From Sphingomonas sp. SUN019 (GTDB taxonomy: Bacteria > Pseudomonadota > Alphaproteobacteria > Sphingomonadales > Sphingomonadaceae), in contig NZ_CP096971.1 in NCBI RefSeq assembly GCF_024758705.1, positions 1,178,001 through 1,242,000 of the forward strand: a stretch of DNA of 64,000 nucleotides, read 5' to 3'. A model generated the notes under the pieces. It was not told the origin of the DNA. It saw nothing but the letters and a program-made list of their open reading frames with translations, and made no database searches. Of the stretch, positions 25,748 through 35,495 are shown piece by piece. How positions within the stretch are numbered: the stretch's first letter is position 1; the number at the start of each line of letters is the position of its first letter. Position numbers and translations under genes: made by a program.

Positions 25748-26929
25748 ATGACTGATTCGACCCTGGCCGACGCCACCCGTGCGTCCGCCGCGAAGCCGGC
25801 CACCAAACCGGCCCGCCCCTTCTTCTCCTCCGGCCCCTGCGCCAAGCCGCCCGGCTGGACCGCAGTGAACCTGGCGACCGAATCGCTCGGCCGCTCGCAC
25901 CGTTCGAAGATCGGCAAGCAACGCCTGCAATATTGCATCGACCTGATGCGCGAATTGCTGAAACTCCCCGATACGCACCGCATCGGAATCGTCCCCGGCA
26001 GCGACACCGGCGCGTTCGAGATGGCGATGTGGACGATGCTTGGCGCGCGCCCGGTCACCGCGCTCGCCTGGGAAAGCTTCGGCGAAGGCTGGGTGACCGA
26101 CGCGGTCAAGCAACTCAAGATCGATCCGACCGTGATCCGCGCCGACTATGGTCAGCTTCCCGACCTGAACGCGGTCGACTGGTCGAACGACGTGCTGTTC
26201 ACTTGGAATGGCACCACCAGCGGCGTGCGCGTGCCGGACGGCGACTGGATCGCCGACGACCGCGAAGGGCTGTCGTTCGCCGACGCGACCAGCGGCGTGT
26301 TCGCCTATGATCTGCCCTGGGACAAGATCGACGTCGCCACGTTCAGCTGGCAGAAGGTGCTGGGCGGCGAAGGCGCGCACGGCGTGCTGATCCTCGGCCC
26401 GCGCGCAGTCGAGCGGCTGGAAACCTACACCCCCGTCTGGCCGCTGCCGAAGGTCTTCCGCCTCGTGTCGAAGGGCAAGCTGACCGAGGGCGTGTTCAAG
26501 GGCGAGACGATCAACACCCCCTCGATGCTCGCGGTCGAGGATGCGATCTGGAGCCTCGAATGGGCGAAATCGCTCGGCGCGGGCGGCCTGATCGCGCGGA
26601 GTGACGCCAACGCGGCGGCGCTCGACAAAATCGTCGAAGAACGCGACTGGCTTCATCATTTGGCGGCCGACGCAGCCATCCGCTCGAAGACGAGCGTCTG
26701 CCTCATTGTCCATTTGGCCGATGAGGCAATTATAAAAAAAATGGCGGCGCTGTTGGAAGCAGAAGGTGCGGCGTACGACATCGCGGGTTACCGCGACGCG
26801 CCAGCCGGACTGCGAATCTGGTGCGGCGCGACGGTCGACACCGCTGATATTGTCGCGCTCGGTCCTTGGCTCGACTGGGCTTACGCAACGGTGATGGCCG
26901 CTGAGCAGGAAGCCCAGCACCGCTCTTAA
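25748..26929 (+). CDS. serC: Phosphoserine aminotransferase
   Basis: PLP enzyme of serine synthesis (and of vitamin B6 synthesis in some bacteria), exchanging 3-phosphohydroxypyruvate and glutamate for phosphoserine. 393 residues. It begins, after a short Ala-rich leader, with 'RPFFSSGPCAKPPGW', a hallmark of the alphaproteobacterial type. The PLP-binding Lys203 is in 'TFSWQKVLGGEGAHG'. 'FTWNGTTSGVRVPDGDWI' is also conserved. The start is set by the AAGGAG site inside the leader hairpin. It is followed by serA after a family C repeat. Confidence 0.96.
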   Translation: MTDSTLADATRASAAKPATKPARPFFSSGPCAKPPGWTAVNLATESLGRSHRSKIGKQRLQYCIDLMRELLKLPDTHRIGIVPGSDTGAFEMAMWTMLGARPVTALAWESFGEGWVTDAVKQLKIDPTVIRADYGQLPDLNAVDWSNDVLFTWNGTTSGVRVPDGDWIADDREGLSFADATSGVFAYDLPWDKIDVATFSWQKVLGGEGAHGVLILGPRAVERLETYTPVWPLPKVFRLVSKGKLTEGVFKGETINTPSMLAVEDAIWSLEWAKSLGAGGLIARSDANAAALDKIVEERDWLHHLAADAAIRSKTSVCLIVHLADEAIIKKMAALLEAEGAAYDIAGYRDAPAGLRIWCGATVDTADIVALGPWLDWAYATVMAAEQEAQHRS

Positions 26930-26930
26930 T

Positions 26931-27020
26931 CGTCGTTCCCGCGAAAGCGGGAACCCATCTCCCGACCGTACCGCAAGCCGCTCCCGCAGGAGCTGGATCC
27001 CGGCTTTCGCGGGGACGACG
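26931..27020. repeat. Family C paired inverted repeat between serC and serA
   Basis: Left arm 'cgtcgttcccgcgaaagcgg' and right arm 'ggctttcgcggggacgacgg' are inverted, with 'gaacccatctcc' and 'agctggatccc' between. This family is the 'tcccgcgaaagcggga' type also at 39927-40018, 41816-41906, 42521-42610 and 59520-59618. Here it is within an operon rather than at its end. Confidence 0.88.
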
Positions 27021-27041
27021 GTCAAGGCAAGGATACAACCA

Positions 27042-28619
27042 ATGCCCAAAGTCCTCATTTCCGATAAAATGGACCCCAAAGCCGCGCAGATCTTCCGCGA
27101 ACGCGGGGTCGAGGTCGACGAGATCACCGGCAAGACCCCCGATGAACTCGCCGCGATGATCGGCGACTATGACGGCCTCGCGATCCGCAGCTCGACCAAG
27201 GTGACGAAGGCGATCCTCGACGCCGCGACCAATCTGAAGGTCGTCGGCCGCGCCGGGATCGGGGTCGACAACGTCGACATCCCCGCCGCCAGCGCGAAGG
27301 GTGTGGTCGTGATGAACACGCCGTTCGGCAACAGCATCACCACCGCCGAACATGCCATTGCGCTGATGTTCGCGCTCGCCCGCCAATTGCCCGAGGCCGA
27401 TGTGTCGACGCAGGCCGGCAAGTGGGAAAAGAACCGCTTCATGGGCGTCGAGCTGACCAGCAAGACGCTGGGGCTGATCGGCGCGGGCAACATCGGCTCG
27501 ATCGTCGCTGATCGGGCGCGCGGCCTGAAGATGAAGGTGATCGCGTTCGATCCGTTTCTGTCGCCCGAACGCGCGCTGGAATTGGGGATCGAGAAGGTCG
27601 AGCTGGACGACCTCCTCGCCCGCGCCGACTTCATCACGCTCCACACGCCGCTGACCGACCAGACGCGCAACATCCTGTCGGCCGAGGCGCTCGCCAAGAC
27701 GAAGAAGGGCGTGCGCATCATAAACTGCGCGCGCGGCGGGCTGATCGACGAGGCCGCACTGAAGGCCGGGCTCGATTCGGGCCATATCGGCGGCGCGGCG
27801 CTGGACGTGTTCGTTGAGGAACCCGCCAAGGCCTCGCCATTGTTCGGCACGCCGAACTTCGTCTCCACCCCGCACCTCGGCGCATCCACGACCGAGGCGC
27901 AGGTCAACGTCGCGATCCAGGTCGCCGAACAGATGGCCGATTTCCTCGTCTCGGGCGGGGTCACCAACGCGCTCAACATGCCGAGCCTGTCGGCCGAGGA
28001 AGCGCCTCGGCTGAAGCCGTACATGGCGCTGGCCGAAAAGCTCGGCAGCCTGGTCGGACAGCTGACGCACGGCGCGATCGGGCGCATCTCGATTCACAGC
28101 GAAGGCGCGGCGGCCGAGCTGAACCAGAAGCCGATGGTGTCCGCGGTGCTCGCCGGTTTCCTGCGCACGCAGACCGACACCGTGAACATGGTCAACGCCC
28201 CCGTCCTGGCGCGCGAACGCGGGATCGAGGTGCGCGAGGTCCGCACCGAGCGCGAGGGCGATTACCACACTTTGCTCCGCGTGTCGGTGAGGACCGACGC
28301 GGGCGAACGCTCGGTCGCTGGCACCCTGTTCGGCGAGGCCGCCCCGCGGCTGGTCGAACTGTTCGGGATCAAGGTCGAGGCCGATCTCGTCGGGCACATG
28401 CTGTATGTCGTCAACGAAGACGCGCCAGGCTTCATCGGGCGATTGGGCACCGCGCTGGGCGAATCGAACGTCAACATCGGCACGTTCCACCTCGGCCGCC
28501 GTCAGGCGGGTGGCGAAGCGGTGCTGCTGCTGTCGGTCGACGATCCGGTGACCGCGGACCTGCTGGCGAAGGTGAAGGCGCTGCCCGGCGTGAAGACCGC
28601 AATGGGGCTGAGCTTCTAG
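27042..28619 (+). CDS. serA: D-3-phosphoglycerate dehydrogenase, long form
   Basis: First enzyme of serine synthesis, oxidising 3-phosphoglycerate with NAD. 525 residues, the type 1 long form. The Rossmann motif is 'GLIGAGNIGSIVADRARG', the catalytic Arg/Glu/His set lies in 'NCARGGLIDEAAL' and 'TPHLGASTTEAQVNVA', followed by the allosteric substrate-binding domain (about 320-450) and a C-terminal ACT domain ('DAPGFIGRLGTALGESNVNI') that usually senses serine. It is in an operon with serC, separated by a family C repeat. Confidence 0.96.
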   Translation: MPKVLISDKMDPKAAQIFRERGVEVDEITGKTPDELAAMIGDYDGLAIRSSTKVTKAILDAATNLKVVGRAGIGVDNVDIPAASAKGVVVMNTPFGNSITTAEHAIALMFALARQLPEADVSTQAGKWEKNRFMGVELTSKTLGLIGAGNIGSIVADRARGLKMKVIAFDPFLSPERALELGIEKVELDDLLARADFITLHTPLTDQTRNILSAEALAKTKKGVRIINCARGGLIDEAALKAGLDSGHIGGAALDVFVEEPAKASPLFGTPNFVSTPHLGASTTEAQVNVAIQVAEQMADFLVSGGVTNALNMPSLSAEEAPRLKPYMALAEKLGSLVGQLTHGAIGRISIHSEGAAAELNQKPMVSAVLAGFLRTQTDTVNMVNAPVLARERGIEVREVRTEREGDYHTLLRVSVRTDAGERSVAGTLFGEAAPRLVELFGIKVEADLVGHMLYVVNEDAPGFIGRLGTALGESNVNIGTFHLGRRQAGGEAVLLLSVDDPVTADLLAKVKALPGVKTAMGLSF

Positions 28620-28623
28620 CACA

Positions 28624-28667
28624 TTCTCCCTCTCCCCTCCGGGGAGAGGGTCGGGGAGAGGGGCAGT
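28624..28667. repeat. Family B inverted repeat, left copy flanking DUF559 gene
   Basis: CTCCCTCTCCCC, a three-base loop, then GGGGAGAGGGTCGGGG and 'agaggggcagt'. Apart from the loop it is the reverse complement of 29008-29051. It ends two bases into the DUF559 start codon. Confidence 0.88.
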
Positions 28668-29064
28668 GCCGCGAACGAACGAACTGTTACTCGCGCGTGC
28701 CAAGGCCATGCGCAGCAACCCCACTCCAGCCGAAGCGCGCCTCTGGTATCACCTGCGTGCAAGCCGATTGAACGGTTTAAAATTCGTTCACCAGGTCGTG
28801 ATCGACCCGTACATTGCGGACTTCGTCGCCAGATCCGCCAAGCTGATCGTCGAGGTCGACGGGGACACGCACGCCGGAAGCGAGGCTCACGATGAGCGCC
28901 GCACGGCGTGGCTTGAAGCTCAAAGATACCGCGTCATTCGCTTCACGAATGCCGAGGTTATGGCTAACGAACCCGCGGTGCTCGCCGCGATTCTCACCGC
29001 ATTGCATACTGCCCCTCTCCCCGACCCTCTCCCCGAAGGGGAGAGGGAGAGTAAAAGATCATGA
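28666..29064 (+). CDS. DUF559 endonuclease-domain protein between inverted repeats
   Basis: 132 residues. 'AKAMRSNPTPAEARLWYHLR', 'GLKFVHQVVIDPYIADF', 'LIVEVDGDTHA' and 'RRTAWLEAQRYRVIRFTNAE' are the full DUF559 set. The domain has a PD-(D/E)xK-like fold related to Vsr very-short-patch repair nucleases; Asp and Glu-x-Asp in 'IADF' and 'VEVDG' are the probable metal site. Activity in cells is unknown. The start GTG 28666 is inside the left family B repeat, and the last ~17 residues are encoded by the right copy. The stop overlaps the hisZ ATG by four bases. It interrupts what looks like a serA-hisZ-purA row. Confidence 0.85.
   Translation: MPRTNELLLARAKAMRSNPTPAEARLWYHLRASRLNGLKFVHQVVIDPYIADFVARSAKLIVEVDGDTHAGSEAHDERRTAWLEAQRYRVIRFTNAEVMANEPAVLAAILTALHTAPLPDPLPEGERESKRS
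29008..29051. repeat. Family B inverted repeat, right copy flanking DUF559 gene
   Basis: Reverse complement of 28624-28667 over about 40 bases except the hairpin loop (GAAG here, TCC there). It encodes the C-terminal residues 'APLPDPLPEGERES' of the DUF559 protein. Confidence 0.88.
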
Positions 29065-30149
29065 CCGCACTCCTCCCCGAAGGCTTCCGCGATCGCCTCC
29101 CGCCGCACGCCGACGCGGCGGCGGACGTGGAGGCGCGCATAATCGGCGCGGCGCGGAGCCACGGCTATGAGCGCGCCGATCCCCCGCTGGCCGAATTCGC
29201 CGATGCGCTCGGCACGCGGCTGAAGACCGGCGCGCTGCATGACGCGGTGCGTTTCGTCGATCCGGTGTCGCAGCGCACGCTGGCGATTCGGCCCGATCTG
29301 ACCGCGCAGGTCGCACGGATCGCCGCGACGCGCATGGCGCATCACCCGCGCCCGGTGCGGCTCAGCTACGCCGGTTCGGTGCTGAAACTGCGTGCGAGCG
29401 AGTTGAACCCGCCGCGCGAACTGCGTCAGATCGGGTGCGAACTGATCGGCCTCGACTCGGTCGCCGCCGCGCGTGAGGTCGTGACGGTCGCGGTCGATGC
29501 GCTGGCGGCCGCAGGCGCGACCGGGCTGTCGATCGATTTCACCCTGCCCGATCTGGTCGACACCTTGGCCGCAGCGATGCCGGTCGACGACATCGACGCG
29601 CTGCGCGACCGGCTCGACGCCAAGGATGCGGGCGGGGTGGCACAGATTGCGCCCGAATACCTCCCGCTGATCGCCGCCGCGGGGCCGTTCGCGCAGGCGA
29701 TAGAGCGGCTGCGCGCGTTTGATGCGACCGGCGCGCTCGTCTCGCGGCTCGACGGACTGGAGCAGATCGCCGAATCGCTGAACGGACGCGTCACGCTGAC
29801 GCTCGACCCAACCGAACGCCACGGCTTCGAATATCAGACCTGGCTCGGTTTCTCGCTGTTCGCCCACGGCAGCACGCGTGAGGTCGGGCGTGGCGGTACC
29901 TACACGGTTATGCACGAAAGCGGCGCAGAGGAAGCCGCGACGGGCTTCTCGCTCTATCCCGACGCGCTGATCGGTGATGCGACGCCCGCGCGACGCCGCT
30001 TGTTCCTCCCGCTCGGCACCCCCGCCGACGCTGGCGCCGCGATGCGCGCGGCGGGCTGGGTCACCGTCGCCGCGCTGGAGCCGGGCGATACGCCCGAAGC
30101 ACAACTCTGCACGCATCTATGGGTGGATGGCGACGCCCGCGCGCTGTAG
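29061..30149 (+). CDS. hisZ: ATP phosphoribosyltransferase regulatory subunit HisZ
   Basis: Paralogue of histidyl-tRNA synthetase that activates the short-form HisG in histidine synthesis. 362 residues. Synthetase-like motifs remain: 'LLPEGFRDRLPPHADA', motif 2-like 'PVRLSYAGSVLKLRASELNP' and 'RQIGCELIGLDS', but the anticodon-binding domain is absent and the end is short, as expected for HisZ. Its ATG overlaps the DUF559 stop (ATGA). Placement directly before purA is common in sphingomonads. Confidence 0.9.
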   Translation: MTALLPEGFRDRLPPHADAAADVEARIIGAARSHGYERADPPLAEFADALGTRLKTGALHDAVRFVDPVSQRTLAIRPDLTAQVARIAATRMAHHPRPVRLSYAGSVLKLRASELNPPRELRQIGCELIGLDSVAAAREVVTVAVDALAAAGATGLSIDFTLPDLVDTLAAAMPVDDIDALRDRLDAKDAGGVAQIAPEYLPLIAAAGPFAQAIERLRAFDATGALVSRLDGLEQIAESLNGRVTLTLDPTERHGFEYQTWLGFSLFAHGSTREVGRGGTYTVMHESGAEEAATGFSLYPDALIGDATPARRRLFLPLGTPADAGAAMRAAGWVTVAALEPGDTPEAQLCTHLWVDGDARAL

Positions 30150-30175
30150 AGCCACCGAAATATCTCTGGCTCCTC

Positions 30176-30288
30176 CCGCTCATCCTGAGGAGCCATTGAG
30201 CTTGTCGAAATGGCGTCTCGAAGGACGCGCCCGGTTCGTCCTTCGAGACGAGGCTTCGACAGGCTCAGCCTCTCCTCAGGATGAGCGG
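30176..30288. repeat. Family D paired inverted repeat between hisZ and purA
   Basis: Outer arms 'ccgctcatcctgagga' and 'tcctcaggatgagcgg', with inner 'cgtctcgaaggacg' and 'cgtccttcgagacg'. Fills most of the 156-base gap; both neighbours run in the same direction. Confidence 0.88.
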
Positions 30289-30305
30289 ATAAGTGGAGTT
30301 CGAAC

Positions 30306-31595
<1,290 letters not shown>

Positions 31596-31604
31596 GTGAG
31601 CGGC

Positions 31605-31796
31605 TTACTCGCCGGGCGGTACGGCGCCGTTGTCGGGCGTCGCGCTATTGTTCGTCATCGTATCGGGCATCGTCATATTGCTGCTCGACGTGTTGTTCTG
31701 CATCGTGTCGGAGCCGTGGTGCGGGCTGGCGACCTGTGCGAGCGCTGCGGTCGACAGGGCGAGCAACGCGACACTGGCGGTGGTGGCGATACGCAT
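31605..31796 (-). CDS. Small secreted protein, Met/Asn/Thr-rich
   Basis: 63 residues with a clear signal peptide ('TASVALLALSTAALAQ', cleavage after AQ or ALA). The mature ~43 residues are low complexity: Asn, Thr, Ser, Met and Pro with no Cys. No family recognised. A Met-rich periplasmic peptide could bind metal or scavenge oxidants, but that is only a guess. It converges on purA with nine bases between the stops. Confidence 0.6.
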   Translation of the reverse strand: MRIATTASVALLALSTAALAQVASPHHGSDTMQNNTSSSNMTMPDTMTNNSATPDNGAVPPGE

Positions 31797-31814
31797 GAAT
31801 AAATCCTTTCGGTA

Positions 31815-32138
31815 TCAGTTTGGGGTTGCAGGCGACGGCGCAGTCGATGCGGTCGTGGCCGGGGCAAGGGCGCCATTCAAACCGGAGACGCGATCGGTCA
31901 TGGTCGATTGCTGCACGGGACCGACGCGCGCCGCCGAATCACGCGCGTCGCGCGTGGCCCGTTCACGATCAGCGGTCGCCGCGTCCGCAATCGCGGCTCG
32001 CCGCGCATCATCCACCGCCGTCGCGCGATCAATTGCGTTCGGCGGAATGCGGCCGACCTGCGCCATCGCCGGGACAGCGGAAGTTAGCACAATGGCCGAA
32101 AGAACCAGACGCGTCAGCATGATGAACAGACGACTCAT
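31815..32138 (-). CDS. Small secreted hypothetical protein, helical, Ala/Asp/Arg-rich
   Basis: 107 residues from ATG 32138, or 101 from ATG 32120. The signal peptide reads 'LTRLVLSAIVLTSAVPAMAQ'. The mature part has 'DRATAVDDARRAAIADAATA' and further Ala/Arg/Asp heptad-like sequence, which suggests a helix, then a low-complexity Ala/Thr/Ser/Pro end. No family recognised. It lies 18 bases upstream of the other small secreted gene in the same direction, so the two may be one transcript. Confidence 0.6.
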   Translation of the reverse strand: MSRLFIMLTRLVLSAIVLTSAVPAMAQVGRIPPNAIDRATAVDDARRAAIADAATADRERATRDARDSAARVGPVQQSTMTDRVSGLNGALAPATTASTAPSPATPN

Positions 32139-32221
32139 CTTACCGCAAGGTTCCGCGCGGATCGACCGCCGTGCAGACGCAGGTCGCGGATAAGGCTCGA
32201 TTCGTCTCGCTGCGTACGGAC

Positions 32222-33289
32222 TCAGCCGATCTGCGCGCGGTGCAGCAGGAACTGATCGGCCAGCACCAGCGCGACCATCGCCTCCACCACCGGCACCCCG
32301 CGGATGCCTACGCACGGGTCGTGACGGCCCTTCGTCGCGATTTCCGCGGCCTCGCCCTCGGGCGTGATCGTCTCGACCGGGGTCAGGATCGAGCTGGTCG
32401 GCTTGAACGCCACGCGCACGCGGATCGGCTGACCCGTGGCGATCCCGCCCGCGATCCCGCCGGCATGATTGGCGAGAAATTCGGGACCGCCCTGCCCCGG
32501 CCGCATCGGGTCCGCATTCTGCTCGCCCGACAGCGCGGCTGCCGCGAACCCGTCGCCGATCTCCACCCCCTTCACCGCGTTGATGGACATGCACGCCGCG
32601 GCCAGTTCGCTGTCGAGCTTGGCATAGAGCGGGGCGCCCCAGCCCGCTGGCACGCCGACGGCTTCACACGCCACGACTGCGCCGAGCGAAGACCCCGCCT
32701 TGCGCGCCGCGTCTACCTTCGCCTCCCAGCGTGCCGCCGCCGCGGCGTCCGGGCAGAAGAACGGATTGGCATCGATCTGCGCGGCGTCGAAATTGGCCGG
32801 ATCGATCGCGTCCCCGCCGATCGCCTCCACCCAGCCGCGAATGCGGACCTGCGGGATCACCAGCCGCGCCACCGCCCCCGCCGCCACCCGCGCCGCGGTC
32901 TCGCGCGCCGACGAACGCCCGCCGCCGCGATAGTCGCGAAACCCGTATTTCGCGTCATAGGCGTAATCGGCATGGCCGGGACGATAGGCCTTGGCGACCT
33001 CCGAATAATCCTTCGATCGTTGGTCGACGTTTTCGATCATCAGGCTGATCGGCGTCCCCGTCGTCCGTCCCTCGAACACCCCCGACAGGATGCGCACCGC
33101 GTCGGGCTCCCGCCGCTGCGTCGTGAAGCGCGATGTGCCGGGCCGACGCTTGTCGAGCCACGGCTGGATATCGGCCTCGGAAAGGGCAATCCCCGGCGGG
33201 CACCCGTCGACCACCGCGCCCAGCGCAGGTCCATGCGATTCGCCCCACGTCGTGAATCGAAAGACGCGTCCGAAGGTGTTGAAGCTCAT
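32222..33289 (-). CDS. aroC: Chorismate synthase
   Basis: Last step of the shikimate pathway, making chorismate from EPSP with reduced FMN. 355 residues. Signatures: '[20 protein letters not shown]' at the N-terminus, '[19 protein letters not shown]', '[19 protein letters not shown]' and '[17 protein letters not shown]'. Last gene of a minus-strand operon; its ATG overlaps the stop of the preceding small gene (ATGA). Confidence 0.97.
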   Translation of the reverse strand: MSFNTFGRVFRFTTWGESHGPALGAVVDGCPPGIALSEADIQPWLDKRRPGTSRFTTQRREPDAVRILSGVFEGRTTGTPISLMIENVDQRSKDYSEVAKAYRPGHADYAYDAKYGFRDYRGGGRSSARETAARVAAGAVARLVIPQVRIRGWVEAIGGDAIDPANFDAAQIDANPFFCPDAAAAARWEAKVDAARKAGSSLGAVVACEAVGVPAGWGAPLYAKLDSELAAACMSINAVKGVEIGDGFAAAALSGEQNADPMRPGQGGPEFLANHAGGIAGGIATGQPIRVRVAFKPTSSILTPVETITPEGEAAEIATKGRHDPCVGIRGVPVVEAMVALVLADQFLLHRAQIG

Positions 33290-33684
33290 GCCGCCCCGCG
33301 TTCGGACGCGCGGGTCAGCTTCGGGATTTCGTCACGCTCGCGAAACCGCAACGCCGACCAATCGGCGTCCAGCGCCACCTGCGTCACCGGAAGATAACCC
33401 GCCGCTGCCAACTCTTCCCATCCCGCATCGCGCGAAATATCGCTGGCGCGCGCGCCGCTCTTCTTGGGATAGGCGAACCACAGTCGCGCGCCGCGCCGGT
33501 AAAGCAAGCGCGCCCACGCAAAGGCCTCCGCCACCGCCGCGCGATCGGGAACGAACGCGATCAGGATATCCGGCTCCGCTGTCGTTCCCGTATCGGCCAG
33601 TGTCTCAGCCAGTTCGGGCGGACAACGGTATCCGCGCAGCGTCATACCGGGCTTCCATCCCAATTTGGCGAGCGCCCCGCTCAT
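33286..33684 (-). CDS. DUF3052-like small protein between fabI and aroC
   Basis: 132 residues. It opens with '[18 protein letters not shown]', has '[20 protein letters not shown]' and '[18 protein letters not shown]', then '[15 protein letters not shown]'. This resembles DUF3052-type proteins, which have an N-terminal 'KLGxKPG' and a Rossmann-like core; the function is unknown. It overlaps both fabI upstream and aroC downstream by four bases, so all three are translationally coupled. The position between fatty acid and shikimate genes does not itself suggest a role. Confidence 0.65.
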   Translation of the reverse strand: MSGALAKLGWKPGMTLRGYRCPPELAETLADTGTTAEPDILIAFVPDRAAVAEAFAWARLLYRRGARLWFAYPKKSGARASDISRDAGWEELAAAGYLPVTQVALDADWSALRFRERDEIPKLTRASERGAA

Positions 33685-34484
33685 ACCAACGCGATGTCCG
33701 GCGCGTCCTCGGCCTTCATGCCGATCACGTTATACCCCGCGTCGACGTGATGCGTCTCGCCCGTCACACCGCTCGCCAGGTCGCTCAGCAGGTACAGCCC
33801 CGCGCCGCCGACATCCTCGATCGTGACGTTGCGCTTCAGCGGAGAATTCAGCTCGTTCCACTTCAGGATCAGCCGGAAATCGCCGATGCCACTGGCGGCC
33901 AGCGTCTTGATCGGCCCCGCAGAGATCGCGTTGCAGCGGATGCCCTGCCGCCCCAGATCGACCGACAGATACTGCACGCTCGTCTCCAGCGCCGCCTTCG
34001 CGACCCCCATGACGTTATAATGCGGAATGACTTTTTCGGCACCGTAGTAACTGAGCGTCAGCAACGACCCGCCTTCGTTCATCATCTTCGCCGCGCGCTG
34101 CGCCACCGCGACGAACGAATAGACGCTGATGTTCATCGTCATCAGGAAATTGTCGAGACTGGTGTCGATGTATCCGCCGCGCAGTTCGTTCTTGTCGGAA
34201 AAGCCGATCGCGTGGACGACGAAGTCGATCGTCGGCCAGTCCGCCGCCAGCGCCGCGAAGGTCGCGTCGAGCGCGCCCATGTCGGAAACGTCGCAGTCGT
34301 ACAGCCGCGCGACGCCCAGTTGCTCGGCCAGCGGGCGGACGCGCTTTTCCATCATCGCGCCCTGATAGCTGAACGCGAGTTCCGCGCCCGCGTCGGACAG
34401 CTTCTTGGCGATCCCCCAGGCCAGCGACTTGTCGTTGGCGAGCCCCATGATCAGCCCACGCTTGCCTGCCATCAAACCGTTCAC
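33681..34484 (-). CDS. fabI: Enoyl-ACP reductase FabI
   Basis: NADH-dependent reductase for the last step of the fatty acid elongation cycle; also the target of triclosan. 267 residues. The cofactor region is 'GLIMGLANDKSLAWGIAKKL', followed by 'LYDCDVSDM' and 'HAIGFSDKNELRGGYIDTS'. The catalytic Tyr-x6-Lys is in 'YNVMGVAKAALE'. 'LSYYGAEKVIPHYN' is the FabI-specific segment, distinguishing it from other short-chain dehydrogenases. It lies 28 bases after the yihY stop. Confidence 0.95.
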   Translation of the reverse strand: MNGLMAGKRGLIMGLANDKSLAWGIAKKLSDAGAELAFSYQGAMMEKRVRPLAEQLGVARLYDCDVSDMGALDATFAALAADWPTIDFVVHAIGFSDKNELRGGYIDTSLDNFLMTMNISVYSFVAVAQRAAKMMNEGGSLLTLSYYGAEKVIPHYNVMGVAKAALETSVQYLSVDLGRQGIRCNAISAGPIKTLAASGIGDFRLILKWNELNSPLKRNVTIEDVGGAGLYLLSDLASGVTGETHHVDAGYNVIGMKAEDAPDIALV

Positions 34485-34512
34485 GCAATTGCCCTTCGAC
34501 TTTACGACGCGC

Positions 34513-35490
34513 TCACGCCGCCTTGTTCGTCGCTTCCTCTAGCGCCGCTTCGGGCGGTTCCGCCAGTGCCGCGTTCAGATGCGCCCCGAACACCAGGCCC
34601 AATCCGATCAGATAGAAGAACAGCAGCATCACCACGACACCCGCCAGGCTGCCATAGGTCAGATCGTATCCGCCGAGTTGCGACAACACCAAGGGCAGCC
34701 CCGCGGTCATCCCCACCCACCACGCGGTGGTGAACAACGCGCCCGGCCATTTGCGGCTGTCGGTGTAGCGGTATTTCGATGGCGTCACGCTATAGAACAA
34801 CAGGTACAGCGCGCCGAACATCACCAGTCCGGGAATGATCCGCGACAGGCCGATCCACCCCGCCGCGTCCTGCGCGAACGGCAGCAGGCGATAGATGAAC
34901 TGCTCCGCCGCGACCAATATGCCCTGCACCAGGAACGACAGCAGCGCGAGGATGACCGACGCGACGATCGCGATGCTCAAGCCCAGCCGCGCGCGCCACA
35001 ACGCCTGCGAACTGCGCGTGCCATAGGCACGACGGAAGATTTCGCGGATCGTTTCGACGAAACTGCCCACGGTCCACAGCCCGACCAGCGCGCCCAGCCA
35101 AAGCAATGATCCCGTCCGCGCCACCAGCACGTCGGCGATCGGCTTGCGCAAGATGTCGCTGACGTTGGGCGGCAGGACGTGGAGGAACGACGCGACTGCG
35201 CGCTGCGTCTCCGCGCTCTGCCCGACCAGCGACAGCACCGCCGCGGCGACGATGAAGAACGGAAACACCGTCATCAGCGCCAGATAGGCAAGGTTGCCGG
35301 CGTGGATAAACCCGTCGGTATAGACGCCCAGCGCAGCCCGCTTCAGAACCTCGAAAGCGTAGCTGCCGGGTCGCAGATGCGCGAGTTGTCGATCGAGCCG
35401 GAGCCGCGCCTGACCACGGTGGCGACCGCGATCCTCGGGGGTCAGGGTAAGCGGGGCGTCAATTACGGCCGGGGTAGTGGTCTGGGTCAC
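34513..35490 (-). CDS. YihY/BrkB family membrane protein
   Basis: 325 residues with six hydrophobic segments. 'GFIHAGNLAYLALMTVFPFF' is the first helix region and is diagnostic, followed by 'ETIREIFRRAYGT' and 'LFYSVTPSKYRYTDSRKWPG'. The family was once annotated as ribonuclease BN or a virulence factor, but is now treated as a membrane protein of unknown function. I chose GTG 35490 because it follows the J-domain stop by five bases; the longer reading is antisense-like within that gene. First helices begin near residue 55. Confidence 0.88.
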   Translation of the reverse strand: MTQTTTPAVIDAPLTLTPEDRGRHRGQARLRLDRQLAHLRPGSYAFEVLKRAALGVYTDGFIHAGNLAYLALMTVFPFFIVAAAVLSLVGQSAETQRAVASFLHVLPPNVSDILRKPIADVLVARTGSLLWLGALVGLWTVGSFVETIREIFRRAYGTRSSQALWRARLGLSIAIVASVILALLSFLVQGILVAAEQFIYRLLPFAQDAAGWIGLSRIIPGLVMFGALYLLFYSVTPSKYRYTDSRKWPGALFTTAWWVGMTAGLPLVLSQLGGYDLTYGSLAGVVVMLLFFYLIGLGLVFGAHLNAALAEPPEAALEEATNKAA

Positions 35491-35495
35491 GCCGT

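Noticed and set aside
24953..27133. Minus-strand open frame of 726 codons
   Set aside because: Antisense to serC and crossing a repeat; no motif and Arg/Ala-rich.
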